A stretch of 28,882 bases of DNA from UPXZ01 sp964541615 (lineage in GTDB: Bacteria; Bacteroidota; Bacteroidia; Bacteroidales; Paludibacteraceae): assembly GCA_964541615.1 (NCBI GenBank), contig CAZIRA010000023.1:1-28882 (forward strand), written 5' to 3'. The stretch's first letter is position 1; each line of letters opens with the position of its first letter. The position numbers and the translations under genes were made by a program. Positions 7,893 to 15,989 of this stretch are shown here, in pieces. A model generated the notes under the pieces. That model searched no databases. It was given only the letters and a program-made list of their open reading frames with translations, and was not told where the DNA came from.

Positions 7893-8948
7893 ATGAAAAA
7901 AAACATCCTTATCACCGGCGGTGCCGGATTTATCGGTAATCATGTGGTTCGTCTTTTTGTAAAGAAATATCCCGAATACCGCATTGTGAATCTTGACAAA
8001 TTGACATACGCAGGAAATCTTGCCAATTTGACAGATATTGAAAACGAACCAAATTATGTTTTTGTAAAAGCGGATATTTGTGATTTTGAGAAGATGCTTG
8101 AAATTTTCAAAACGTACGAAATCAGCGACGTAATTCATCTTGCAGCAGAAAGTCACGTGGACAGAAGCATCAAAGACCCTTTTACGTTTGCTCAAACCAA
8201 CGTGATGGGAACACTCAGCTTATTGCAGGCTGCCAGGGAATTATGGAAAGACAACTACGCAGGTCATCGATTCTACCATGTTTCTACCGATGAAGTTTAC
8301 GGTGCTTTGGAGTTTGACGATACGCTGTTCACCGAAACCACAAGCTACGATCCACATTCGCCCTATTCGGCAAGTAAAGCCGCTTCTGACCACTTTGTTC
8401 GTGCATTTCATGATACATACGGGATGAATGTGATTATATCAAACTGTTCGAATAATTACGGACCATATCAGTTTCCTGAAAAATTAATCCCGCTTTTTAT
8501 TAATAATATTCGTCACCGAAAGCCCCTTCCGGTTTACGGAAAAGGCGAAAATGTACGAGATTGGCTGTATGTAATTGACCACGCCCGTGCCATCGACATT
8601 ATTTTTCATGAGGGAAAAACCGGTGATACGTACAATATCGGCGGGTTCAACGAATGGAAAAACATCGATCTGATCAAAGTAATGATTCGTACTGTGGATA
8701 AGCTTCTGGGCAATCCGGAAGGGCACTCTCTGGATCTGATTACGTACGTGACCGACCGGGCCGGACACGATTTGCGCTATGCCATAGACAGCCGGAAGCT
8801 GAAAAACGAGCTGGGCTGGGAACCGTCGCTGCAGTTTGAAGAAGGCATTGAGAAAACGGTAAAATGGTATCTTGACAACCAGGAATGGCTCGATAACGTA
8901 ACGAGCGGTGAATACGAAAAATATTACGTGAAAATGTACGGAAAATAA
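7893..8948 (+). CDS. rfbB: dTDP-glucose 4,6-dehydratase (RmlB)
   Basis: Second pathway step: NAD-dependent conversion of dTDP-glucose to dTDP-4-keto-6-deoxyglucose. The 351-residue protein shows GGAGFIG (9-15), the AAESHVDRSI stretch, catalytic Thr132-Asp133-Glu134 in STDEVYG, the Tyr158/Lys162 pair in YSASK, and NNYGPYQFPEKLIPL. It completes the four-gene rhamnose pathway but lies downstream of the GxxExxY remnant, so it may rely on read-through from rfbD or on a promoter in the AT-rich spacer. The TATCAGTGT and AATCAGTGT words just upstream look repeat-derived. Confidence 0.97.
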   Translation: MKKNILITGGAGFIGNHVVRLFVKKYPEYRIVNLDKLTYAGNLANLTDIENEPNYVFVKADICDFEKMLEIFKTYEISDVIHLAAESHVDRSIKDPFTFAQTNVMGTLSLLQAARELWKDNYAGHRFYHVSTDEVYGALEFDDTLFTETTSYDPHSPYSASKAASDHFVRAFHDTYGMNVIISNCSNNYGPYQFPEKLIPLFINNIRHRKPLPVYGKGENVRDWLYVIDHARAIDIIFHEGKTGDTYNIGGFNEWKNIDLIKVMIRTVDKLLGNPEGHSLDLITYVTDRAGHDLRYAIDSRKLKNELGWEPSLQFEEGIEKTVKWYLDNQEWLDNVTSGEYEKYYVKMYGK

Positions 8949-9013
8949 GCCGGAAGAAATTATTTCAGGTTCTAAAACAAAATACTTGTATTTGGCGTTT
9001 TATGGTTGCAAAA

Positions 9014-9041
9014 TTGGCGAGAAATTTTGGCTCATAATTTG
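9014..9041 (+). promoter_or_regulatory. Candidate promoter of the zinc peptidase gene
   Basis: TTG (9014-9016), an 18-bp spacer and TAATTTG (9035-9041) resemble the Bacteroidetes TTTG...TAnnTTTG promoter, with one base missing in the -7 element. It lies 33 bp upstream of the ATG at 9075, a suitable distance. Confidence 0.4.
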
Positions 9042-9074
9042 CAATATACATGCAAAAAATAAATAATTGAAATT

Positions 9075-9794
9075 ATGGAAGATTATTATGCAACATCTGC
9101 TCAGCAAGGAGTTTCGATGTTACCTTACATTCTATTTGGAGCAGTAGCACTGCTAAGCTGGTTAGTTCAGGCAAACTTGAAGCGGAAATTTAAAAAATAT
9201 TCTCAGATTCCGATGCCTAACGGCATGACCGGTGCCGATGTGGCCGCAAAAATGCTTCGTGACAACGGTATCAGCGACGTGAGTGTTATTTCTACACCGG
9301 GTCAGTTGACCGACCATTACAATCCGGCTAACAAGACTGTAAATTTGAGTGATCCTGTGTACGCCACCAACAGTGTTGCGGCAGCGGCAGTGGCAGCTCA
9401 CGAATGCGGGCACGCTGTGCAGCACGCCACCAGCTATTCCTGGTTGCAGATGCGTTCCAAACTGGTACCGGTAGTAAGCCTGGCTTCTAAATGGGTTCAG
9501 TGGGTGCTTTTGGCAGGTATTGTCATGCTTCAGGCTTTCCCGGGATTGTTACTTGTTGGAATAATATTGTTTGCTTTTACTACGATTTTCAGTTTCGTAA
9601 CCTTGCCGGTTGAAATCAATGCGAGCAAACGAGCTTTGGCGTGGATGAGCAATTCAGGCGTTACAAACTACGAAACTCAGCGTCCGGCAGAAGACGCATT
9701 GAGAGCTGCAGCATATACGTACGTTGCAGCGGCATTGGGTTCGCTGGCTACGTTATTTTATTATCTGATGATTTTTATGGGGAGAAGAGATTGA
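9075..9794 (+). CDS. YugP-type membrane zinc metallopeptidase
   Basis: Integral membrane protein of the Zn_peptidase_2 (YugP) family; the substrate is unknown. The 239 residues comprise an N-terminal helix (about 15-33), a soluble part, the zinc-binding HECGH (109-113, an HExxH motif), a hydrophobic block at about 135-180 and a last helix near 212-235. The third-ligand region is likely in LPVEINASKRAL, where the family has a conserved Glu. It is a single-gene unit with its own candidate promoter, ending just before a strong hairpin terminator. It is unrelated in function to the upstream rhamnose genes as far as can be seen. Confidence 0.9.
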   Translation: MEDYYATSAQQGVSMLPYILFGAVALLSWLVQANLKRKFKKYSQIPMPNGMTGADVAAKMLRDNGISDVSVISTPGQLTDHYNPANKTVNLSDPVYATNSVAAAAVAAHECGHAVQHATSYSWLQMRSKLVPVVSLASKWVQWVLLAGIVMLQAFPGLLLVGIILFAFTTIFSFVTLPVEINASKRALAWMSNSGVTNYETQRPAEDALRAAAYTYVAAALGSLATLFYYLMIFMGRRD

Positions 9795-9826
9795 TCCGAA
9801 AGTTAGAAGTTCGATGACTTAAAATG

Positions 9827-9857
9827 AAAAATACGGCAGATTAGCCGTATTTTTTTT
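9827..9857. terminator. Bidirectional intrinsic terminator
   Basis: AAAAATACGGC pairs with GCCGTATTTTT around the loop AGATTA, followed by further T residues. It sits between the convergent zinc peptidase and ABC ATPase genes and can end transcription from both sides. Confidence 0.85.
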
Positions 9858-9888
9858 GTCTCTATATTTTGTTTGAATAAATTATATT

Positions 9889-10584
9889 TTACACCGCAAA
9901 ATAACTTTCCAATTCTTTCAGCGTATCTGAACTGGTAGCAATGTCACGAACAATTTTTCCCTTTTCAAGCACTACAGTGCGTTTGCAGACTTCAGTAACG
10001 TGGTTCAGGTCGTGGCTTGAAATCAGCATCGTCATGTTTTGAGTTTCTTGCAGTTCGTTAAGCAGTCGTTTCAGGCGGATTTGCGAAGATGGGTCAAGCG
10101 CAGTAAAAGGCTCGTCGAGAATAAGAATTTTTGGATTACAAAGCAGTGCGGCTGCAATGCCGGTTTTCTTTTGATTTCCTTTGGAAAGCTCACGAATCAA
10201 CTTCTTGTTGCCTGCTACTTCACCGTTAAAGAAATCAGCCATTTTCTCAATAAATGCGACGATATCACCTTCCGATTTTCCATAAAGTTTTCCCACAAAA
10301 GAAAAATATTCATCGGGTGTGAGATAGTCGATCAGAAATCCTTCATCCAAAAACGAACCAACATACGTTTTCCATTCGTCTCTTCTGGCAATGGGCTGAT
10401 CATCAATGAGAACTTCGCCTGATGCAGGTTCTGTCAAATCAAGAATCAGTCGGAACATGGTTGTTTTTCCTGCACCGTTGTTACCTACCAAACCAAAACT
10501 TTCGCCCGTTGGGATGATTAGTGATTCAATGTCTAAAACAACAATGTCGTTGTATTTTTTGGAAAGATTTGTAAGTTGTATCAT
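9889..10584 (-). CDS. ABC transporter ATPase paired with the DUF5687 permease
   Basis: Cytoplasmic ATPase of an ABC-2-like exporter. The 231-residue protein has Walker A GNNGAGKT (34-41), the signature LSKGNQKKTG, Walker B ILILDEP followed by FTALDP, and the switch His in LISSHD. The LSKGN signature and the NNGAGKTTMFR loop place it with exporter ATPases of the CcmA/NatA group, not importers. The permease gene lies directly upstream on the same strand, separated by 106 bp that carry heptamer arrays. The pairing of this ATPase type with a DUF5687 permease is common in Bacteroidetes. The substrate is unknown. Confidence 0.9.
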   Translation of the reverse strand: MIQLTNLSKKYNDIVVLDIESLIIPTGESFGLVGNNGAGKTTMFRLILDLTEPASGEVLIDDQPIARRDEWKTYVGSFLDEGFLIDYLTPDEYFSFVGKLYGKSEGDIVAFIEKMADFFNGEVAGNKKLIRELSKGNQKKTGIAAALLCNPKILILDEPFTALDPSSQIRLKRLLNELQETQNMTMLISSHDLNHVTEVCKRTVVLEKGKIVRDIATSSDTLKELESYFAV

Positions 10585-10596
10585 TGTTTTTTAAAA

Positions 10597-10656
10597 TTAG
10601 AAGTCAGAAATTAGAAAATTTTTTGGATGTCAGATGTTAGATGACAGATGTTGGGT
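10597..10656. repeat. Two short heptamer arrays in the spacer between permease and ATPase genes
   Basis: Reading the plus strand, TTAGAAG, TCAGAAA and TTAGAAA follow each other without gaps at 10597-10617. GTCAGAT, GTTAGAT and GACAGAT, then a degenerate GTTGGGT, follow at 10629-10656. Both arrays share a 7-bp period and an internal AGA core. They fill most of the spacer inside a presumed operon. Confidence 0.6.
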
Positions 10657-10690
10657 TGCATCAAGCGTCCTTCATCCAGCACCCCACATA

Positions 10691-12178
10691 TTACTCTTTT
10701 TCTCTAAATCCTTCAGCCATCAAATATTTTCTGCGGTTGAATTGCTTGGTGCTTATTTTTATAAAGTATGGTAAAAGAAAAATTCCTGTCAGTCCGATAA
10801 TTCCGAGTATCAGCAATATCACGTTGAATGAAACAAAAAGACTCATAATCCCTGCGAAAAGTACCGGAAAAGCCATCACCGGAAGAATGATCAGAAAGCT
10901 TTTATAGGTAGTTCCTTGATAGTTGAAAGAACTTCTGGCCATCAAATCGATTCTCTTCGTGTTGAATGAGGCAAAGAAAATCAGAAGAAAAACATTAATG
11001 CCGGTGTTGAACAAAAACATCGCGATGTGCAGGTATGCTATTTTTGTACCCATCAAAAAATAGGGGAGCGACAGCAAAAATGAAAGAATATTGAATGCGA
11101 TGAGCAGGTAATAATTCGCTTTAATATAAGTTCCCGAAGGGATATTTTTGGTCAGAATTGCATCAAAATAGTTGCTTTCCCAGCTGATAACCCACTGGCC
11201 GTAGGTAATGGAAGCCATTCCGGTAATAATTAATCCGCAAAATACAAGCCAGGTGATGCTGTCTGAGTACATTTCATTCGTGTAAAACAATAAACCGTAG
11301 AGCATGAAAATCAAACTCATAAACATGATTGATTTTGTGCGCTTATGTCTGAATATCAGCCGGATTTGAAGCTGGATAAGTTCGCCGATGCTGCCGTATT
11401 TTTCCAGAAATGAAAGTCCGCCGACCACCTTATTTTCATTGCGGTTGAGCTTTTCGTTGAATTTTTCAGGATAATAATTTTTGCTGAAAAACCACCTGTT
11501 GAGACCGTAGGCCATTCCTGAAAAGACAAGTGTAACCAGCCATCCGAAAGGTTTGATGGTCAGAAAATTAAAGATCTTCATCGACACATCAAAGAGCGAA
11601 AATACGTTGAAATATTCTAATGCTCCCAGCCCGACAGCGATAGCAATTATGATAATCAACGCTTTCAAGTCGTGTCCAAATCTTCTTTTGAGGAAAGAGG
11701 CAATCCAGATATCAGCCCAAATAATCAGGATACAGTTGATGATGAATTGAAAAGCCACAAAGCCAGACTCCCACGCGGATACGCTCCTGAATGCAAATGG
11801 GATAATGACCAGTAATGTCATGTAGTTTGCCAGTCCGAAAATCGGTTTCAGGAGGATAAAATTAACCAGCGTGGAGCGTTTTATCGGTAATGTCTGGTAG
11901 GTTTGCAGATTAATGGTTTGGAGCGACTGCATTACAAATCGCAAAAGTAAAGCACCGATTATGATGTATAGTGATGCACCGTTGATGAGTTCGAGCGGAT
12001 TGTAAGTGTCGTGTGCTTCGTCAAGCGCATCTCCAAGGATAAAACCCATCGCCAGAAAAATACCGATAAAATAAAGGGTCATGAAACCCATCAACAACTT
12101 TACGGCAAGACCACGATAAAATGCCTGTGAACGAAAACTTTTTCGGAATTCTTGTTTTAATAAATCGGAGATTAGCAT
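10691..12178 (-). CDS. DUF5687-type ABC exporter permease
   Basis: Large integral membrane protein of 495 residues, with about ten to twelve hydrophobic helices spread over the whole length and a charged loop around residues 235-275. The overall look (N-terminal LKQEFRKSFRSQAFY, mid-protein QLRLIFRHKRTKSIM block, GQWVISWESNYFD) fits the DUF5687 permease family that accompanies CcmA-like ATPases in Bacteroidetes. The ATPase gene follows on the same strand. Start ATG at 12178 lies about 12-14 bp from the transcription start predicted from the TACTTTTG element. Substrate unknown. The family name is recalled, not computed. Confidence 0.8.
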   Translation of the reverse strand: MLISDLLKQEFRKSFRSQAFYRGLAVKLLMGFMTLYFIGIFLAMGFILGDALDEAHDTYNPLELINGASLYIIIGALLLRFVMQSLQTINLQTYQTLPIKRSTLVNFILLKPIFGLANYMTLLVIIPFAFRSVSAWESGFVAFQFIINCILIIWADIWIASFLKRRFGHDLKALIIIIAIAVGLGALEYFNVFSLFDVSMKIFNFLTIKPFGWLVTLVFSGMAYGLNRWFFSKNYYPEKFNEKLNRNENKVVGGLSFLEKYGSIGELIQLQIRLIFRHKRTKSIMFMSLIFMLYGLLFYTNEMYSDSITWLVFCGLIITGMASITYGQWVISWESNYFDAILTKNIPSGTYIKANYYLLIAFNILSFLLSLPYFLMGTKIAYLHIAMFLFNTGINVFLLIFFASFNTKRIDLMARSSFNYQGTTYKSFLIILPVMAFPVLFAGIMSLFVSFNVILLILGIIGLTGIFLLPYFIKISTKQFNRRKYLMAEGFREKE

Positions 12179-12196
12179 ATTTTTTTAATTAATCAT

Positions 12197-12204
12197 CAAA
12201 AGTA
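12197..12204 (-). promoter_or_regulatory. Candidate -7 element for the DUF5687 permease operon
   Basis: On the minus strand TACTTTTG is an exact TAnnTTTG match, 18 bp upstream of the permease ATG. No clear TTG -33 box is present. If real, it separates this ABC operon from the carbonic-anhydrase pair upstream. Confidence 0.45.
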
Positions 12205-12237
12205 TAAAATTATCTTGAAAAAGTTATGCAGAATAGA

Positions 12238-12651
12238 TTAAATTCTTTCACAGGCAATGTTTAATTCTTCTATACGCTGGTCACGGGTAAGCGAAAATGT
12301 ACTGTCATGCTCATTCAGCCACGTAAAAATATCGAGTGCAAGCCGGCGGATTTCGGTTTGTTGATCACTCTCAGAAATCATCAATGATTTTTGGTAGAGA
12401 CTTTCAGCCAAAATTTCCAATCGGCTCATTTTTTCAAATTGATTAGCGTAAGTGTCAGAAAAATAGTTGATTACATCTTGAATACCCATTTTTTCAAAAA
12501 ACTCAATACCTTTATCCAGAAAGGGTTTTACGACCTCATCGTTGAAGTTTACAGCCAATTCTACATTGTCGAATCTCTTTTTGTTAAGCCATTTTGCCAG
12601 CATTTCGTTGAATTGCTGAAAAAGGCGCATGATGTAGTCTTCTTTAAGCAT
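12238..12651 (-). CDS. Small helical protein of unknown function (DUF6483-like)
   Basis: 137 residues, almost entirely predicted alpha-helical, with no signal peptide, no membrane segment and no cysteine except one near the C-terminus. The N-terminal KEDYIMRLFQQFNEMLAKWL resembles the start of DUF6483 proteins (an Asp-Trp/Tyr-hydrophobic-Met-Arg pattern), but I cannot confirm this. It starts 31 bp after the gamma-carbonic-anhydrase-like gene and is probably co-transcribed with it. A second ATG at codon 8 is possible; the first is preferred because the conserved-looking segment begins there. Confidence 0.65.
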   Translation of the reverse strand: MLKEDYIMRLFQQFNEMLAKWLNKKRFDNVELAVNFNDEVVKPFLDKGIEFFEKMGIQDVINYFSDTYANQFEKMSRLEILAESLYQKSLMISESDQQTEIRRLALDIFTWLNEHDSTFSLTRDQRIEELNIACERI

Positions 12652-12682
12652 TTATCTGAATTTTTTCCTCAAAACTCAAGAA

Positions 12683-13198
12683 CTACTCTTTATACCAGCT
12701 GGAATACATCGCGTAATTATGAGCAATTTTTCGGTTCATTTCATTGGCTTGCTCGGGCTCTACGTCTTTTACGTACTTGGCCGGAATTCCAGCCCAAAGC
12801 GTGTGTGGCGGTATTTTAGTGCCACTGAGAACCACAGAGCCGGCTGCGACGATAGCACCTTCACCCACTTCCACGTAATCCAGTAGCGTTGCTCCGATTC
12901 CGATCAATGCGTAATTGTCGATTTTTGCACCGTGAACTACTACATTGTGCCCGATGGATACGTAATCGCCGATTTCCACCACCGATTTTTCATACAGCGT
13001 ATGCAGAATGGAGCCGTCCTGGATATTCACGTGATTCCCGATGCGGATGGAGTTCACATCGCCACGAAGCACAGCGTTGAACCACACACTGCAACCATCG
13101 CCCATTATTACATCGCCCACGATTACAGAATTTTCTGCGAAAAAACAATCTTTTCCCATTTGTGGAGTGTATCCCCTTACAGATTTTATGTATGCCAT
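12683..13198 (-). CDS. Gamma-carbonic-anhydrase-like hexapeptide-repeat protein
   Basis: Left-handed beta-helix protein of the YrdA/CaiE/PaaY group, 171 residues. It may hydrate CO2 or be a catalytically silent relative. The hexapeptide repeats run from about residue 20 to 140. Features of the metal and active site are visible: Arg45-Gly-Asp47, Gln60-Asp61 and the three histidine positions His66, His84 and His89 (the last two in GHNVVVH). The short C-terminal helix ends in YSSWYKE. Its leader on the minus strand contains an octamer tandem array between a possible -7 element and the ATG. Confidence 0.9.
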   Translation of the reverse strand: MAYIKSVRGYTPQMGKDCFFAENSVIVGDVIMGDGCSVWFNAVLRGDVNSIRIGNHVNIQDGSILHTLYEKSVVEIGDYVSIGHNVVVHGAKIDNYALIGIGATLLDYVEVGEGAIVAAGSVVLSGTKIPPHTLWAGIPAKYVKDVEPEQANEMNRKIAHNYAMYSSWYKE

Positions 13199-13203
13199 TT
13201 CTT

Positions 13204-13266
13204 TTGGTTAAATAGTTGAATAGTAGAATAGTAAAATAGTAAAATTGTTGAATAGTTAATTGGTTA
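13204..13266. repeat. Octamer tandem array upstream of the carbonic-anhydrase gene
   Basis: Eight-base units lie head to tail from 13211: AATAGTTG, AATAGTAG, AATAGTAA, AATAGTAA, AATTGTTG, AATAGTTA, ATTGGTTA. TTGGTTA precedes them. Phase is kept through all units despite base changes. The same unit, in the other orientation, flanks the assembly gap at 23743-23902. The array lies between the ATG at 13198 and a TATCTTTG element at 13293-13300 (minus strand), so copy-number change would alter the leader length. Confidence 0.75.
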
Positions 13267-13292
13267 ACTTTTTATCTCGTTTGCTTTCTCTG

Positions 13293-13300
13293 CAAAGATA
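13293..13300 (-). promoter_or_regulatory. Candidate -7 element for the carbonic-anhydrase unit
   Basis: TATCTTTG on the minus strand is an exact TAnnTTTG match, 94 bp upstream of the ATG. The nearest TTG is 23 bp further up, slightly too far for an ideal -33 box. Confidence 0.4.
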
Positions 13301-13411
13301 CACAATTCATCAAAAATCTTTGGCAAGGTTTCTGCCCTTTTCAACAAAAACGGCATATCCGTTGTTAATCTTCAAAGCAAAAATCAGATGATCGATTAAT
13401 TTTAAATGAGT

Positions 13412-13419
13412 TATCTTTG
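13412..13419 (+). promoter_or_regulatory. Candidate -7 element for the M23 peptidase gene
   Basis: TATCTTTG is an exact TAnnTTTG match, 47 bp upstream of the ATG at 13467. The -33 region (around 13390) is not a good TTG box. Confidence 0.45.
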
Positions 13420-13466
13420 TTTGTTTTGATTTCTAAAATAACAGATAAAAAAATATTCTTCAAAAA

Positions 13467-15161
13467 ATGAGATTACCCGGAACAGCTACACTCGCTATTT
13501 TACTTTCGTTTATTAGTTTTTCAACCATTTTTTCTCAAAATTACACCTCGCCTGTCCGAATTCCAATTTCACTGAGCGCTAATTTTGGCGAATTGCGAAA
13601 CAATCATTTTCACAGCGGAATCGATTACCGAACCCAGCAGGTGGTGAATAAACCGATTTATTCCATCGGCAACGGCTACGTATCACGAATCAATATCTCT
13701 CCCGGCGGTTATGGATTGGCGCTCTACATCGACCATCCGGCGGGGCATACAAGCGTGTATGGTCACCTCAATAGTTTTTCCAAGAAAATTCAGGATTATA
13801 TCCAGGCAAAACAGTATGAAAAAGAGACTTACCGCATTGATTACTATCTCGAACCCGATGAAATTACCGTGGCAAAAGGCGAGCAGATTGGACTGAGCGG
13901 AAATACGGGAAGTTCGGGTGGTCCACACCTTCATTTCGAAATCCGCGATCAAAAATCACAGGATCCGCTCGATGTTTTTGAGTTTTTAAGGAGTTCATTT
14001 AATGATACCCGCCGACCTGATATTCGTGGAATTGCTTTCTATCCGCAGGCAGGAAAAGGCGTGGTGAACGGCGGGATAAATCCGCTCCGCCTCAATGTGC
14101 CCAAAACAAAATCAGGCACACCTGCCGAACTCGGTACTGTAAATGCCTGGGGAATGATAGGCGTGGGAGTGAAGGCTTATGACCTGATGAACGGTACGAG
14201 CAATGTTTACGGCGTGAAATATGTGCGACTTTTTGTGGATGATAATCCGGTTTTTACCAGTACGATGAACCGGTTTTCGTTCGATAAAACACGGATGCTC
14301 AATTCATTTGTTGATTTTGAAGATTGGCGCGATAGAAAGTCGTTTTTCATGAAATCGTTCATTGAACCGGGCAATACGCTTCCGCTGTACAACGCTCCAT
14401 TCAATGGATATATCAACATAAATGCCGAGAAAACCTATCGGATGAAGTATGAACTGGAAGATTTTTTCGGCAATAAAACGACCTATTCATTCAACGTGAT
14501 TGGGAAAAAACAGCCGATTCCAGAACCAGCAAAATGCACCAATTTCATGGCTTGGAATATCAGTAACTGGTTTTTCGACAATGATTTTTCGCTCACCATT
14601 CCGCTGGGAAATTTATATGCTGATTTCTGCTACGTTCATAACAAAACGGCTTCTGCCAAATACCTTTCTGACGTTCACCGTGTGAATAACAGGCCGGTTC
14701 CGCTTCACCGAAACGGACAGATCTGGATAAAACTGAAAAATCAAAATCCAGTTGACACGACAAAATTAGGAATCGTAAAAATTGCGAAAACAGGCAAAGA
14801 GAGCTGGGTAGGAGGGACGTACAAAAACGGCGGAATTGAAGTTTCTATCAATGAGCTGGGTGATAATTTTGCCGTGGATATTGATACGGTTGCGCCGGTA
14901 ATTGTGGCGAATGCGCCTGCACAATGGGCACAGCAAAGAAGAATTTCCATCAAGCTGACTGATCCGAAAAGCGGAATCAGTGATTTCAGAGGTGAGATCA
15001 ACGGTAAGTTTATCCTCTTCCAGCACGACATGAAATCCGACGTTTACACTTATGTGTTTGATGATTCCAGGTTGGTGAAAGGTCAGAAACAGCTGTTTAC
15101 TTTTACGGCAACCGACGAAGTGGGAAACAAAAGCGATTACAAATACGAATTTATGTACTAA
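13467..15161 (+). CDS. Secreted M23-family (LytM) zinc endopeptidase with C-terminal beta-rich region
   Basis: Exported peptidase expected to cut peptidoglycan cross-links or to act as an amidase activator. A signal peptide spans residues 1-24 (cleavage near FSQN). The LytM domain follows at once: His49 and Asp53 in HSGID, His100 in YGHLNSF, and the HLHFE motif with His154 and His156, so the metal and catalytic residues are present. The remaining 400 residues (about 165-564) look like beta-sandwich domains with repeated VAPV and TDEVGNKSDY-like strands, typical of Bacteroidetes M23 proteins. A 12-bp-stem terminator follows directly. It is a single-gene unit divergent from the carbonic-anhydrase gene. 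Confidence 0.9.
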   Translation: MRLPGTATLAILLSFISFSTIFSQNYTSPVRIPISLSANFGELRNNHFHSGIDYRTQQVVNKPIYSIGNGYVSRINISPGGYGLALYIDHPAGHTSVYGHLNSFSKKIQDYIQAKQYEKETYRIDYYLEPDEITVAKGEQIGLSGNTGSSGGPHLHFEIRDQKSQDPLDVFEFLRSSFNDTRRPDIRGIAFYPQAGKGVVNGGINPLRLNVPKTKSGTPAELGTVNAWGMIGVGVKAYDLMNGTSNVYGVKYVRLFVDDNPVFTSTMNRFSFDKTRMLNSFVDFEDWRDRKSFFMKSFIEPGNTLPLYNAPFNGYININAEKTYRMKYELEDFFGNKTTYSFNVIGKKQPIPEPAKCTNFMAWNISNWFFDNDFSLTIPLGNLYADFCYVHNKTASAKYLSDVHRVNNRPVPLHRNGQIWIKLKNQNPVDTTKLGIVKIAKTGKESWVGGTYKNGGIEVSINELGDNFAVDIDTVAPVIVANAPAQWAQQRRISIKLTDPKSGISDFRGEINGKFILFQHDMKSDVYTYVFDDSRLVKGQKQLFTFTATDEVGNKSDYKYEFMY

Positions 15162-15198
15162 AGAAAATGCCGGACAAACTGCCCGGCATTTTCTTTTT
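15162..15198. terminator. Bidirectional intrinsic terminator, 12-bp perfect stem
   Basis: AGAAAATGCCGG (15162-15173) pairs perfectly with CCGGCATTTTCT (15183-15194), with a 9-base loop. T residues follow the stem on the plus strand, and A residues in the left arm serve the minus strand. It lies between the convergent M23 peptidase and DUF2807 genes. Confidence 0.88.
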
Positions 15199-15215
15199 CA
15201 AATAAACCAAATCTG

Positions 15216-15977
15216 CTACTTCACGGTAATGCTTGATCCCCTTGAAGCGTATTGTTTTATGTTTTTCGGGCTTCCGGTGCAAACCACTTTTGTAGCTCCG
15301 CTAAGATTTGCATCAAAGCTTTCTGTGGCGTGAATTTCGGCACGGCTTGCTCCGTTTAATTCTACTTTCGCATCTTTTGAATGAAGATCGGCTCCATTGA
15401 AAGCGCAGGCACCATTGGCTTTAAGGGCAAGCTGGCCGGCATTTCCAGTTACATCAACTTTCACCGCTTCTGACAGATAAGCATCAAAAGTCTGTGCATC
15501 AATTTTCAATTCGGCTTTTGAAGCGCCTGAAATATCAAGCATAAGTTTGTCTGTTTTCAAAGTTCCCTCATTTTCAATGCGTGAAGCTCCTCTGGCGGTG
15601 ATATTTTTCAATCCAGCCATTCCGATTTTAATTTCAATTGGCTGACGCAAAAGATAATCGTTGTATTTTGTTTTCAGATTTTCAAAAACACCCACATCCT
15701 GTCCCTTTTTCAGATCGACCATGTTGATATACAATACGCCGTTGTTAACCGTGGTTTCCACAGTTTCCAGAAACTTGTCGGGTACTGTGACGCTTACAGT
15801 TTGGGTTTCACCTGGTACCAACACGACTTTAAATCGTCCTGTTACATGAATTCCATCAAAAGCTTGCAGTGATCTGTTTTCGGTAATCAGCTCGAAATTT
15901 GTTTCGTTTTTATTCTGCGCAAACACAGGTAACGCAAAAACAAACGCCAGTACAATTAATCCTAAATTTTTTCTCAT
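15216..15977 (-). CDS. Secreted DUF2807 (head GIN domain) protein
   Basis: 253-residue exported protein: signal peptide (about 1-20, ending FAQN) and then one DUF2807 domain built of short repeating beta-strands. Seven rungs with a Gly-Ala-Ser-like turn can be counted: ARGASRIE, ISGASKAE, LSEAVKVD, ANGACAFN, LNGASRAE, LSGATKVV and the final SRGSSITVK. This fits a beta-solenoid or adhesin-like fold. Function unknown. It follows the PspC-DUF2807 gene after 12 bp and is paralogous to that protein's C-terminal domain, including the same final GSSI turn. Confidence 0.88.
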   Translation of the reverse strand: MRKNLGLIVLAFVFALPVFAQNKNETNFELITENRSLQAFDGIHVTGRFKVVLVPGETQTVSVTVPDKFLETVETTVNNGVLYINMVDLKKGQDVGVFENLKTKYNDYLLRQPIEIKIGMAGLKNITARGASRIENEGTLKTDKLMLDISGASKAELKIDAQTFDAYLSEAVKVDVTGNAGQLALKANGACAFNGADLHSKDAKVELNGASRAEIHATESFDANLSGATKVVCTGSPKNIKQYASRGSSITVK

Positions 15978-15989
15978 TGTTTCTAAATT

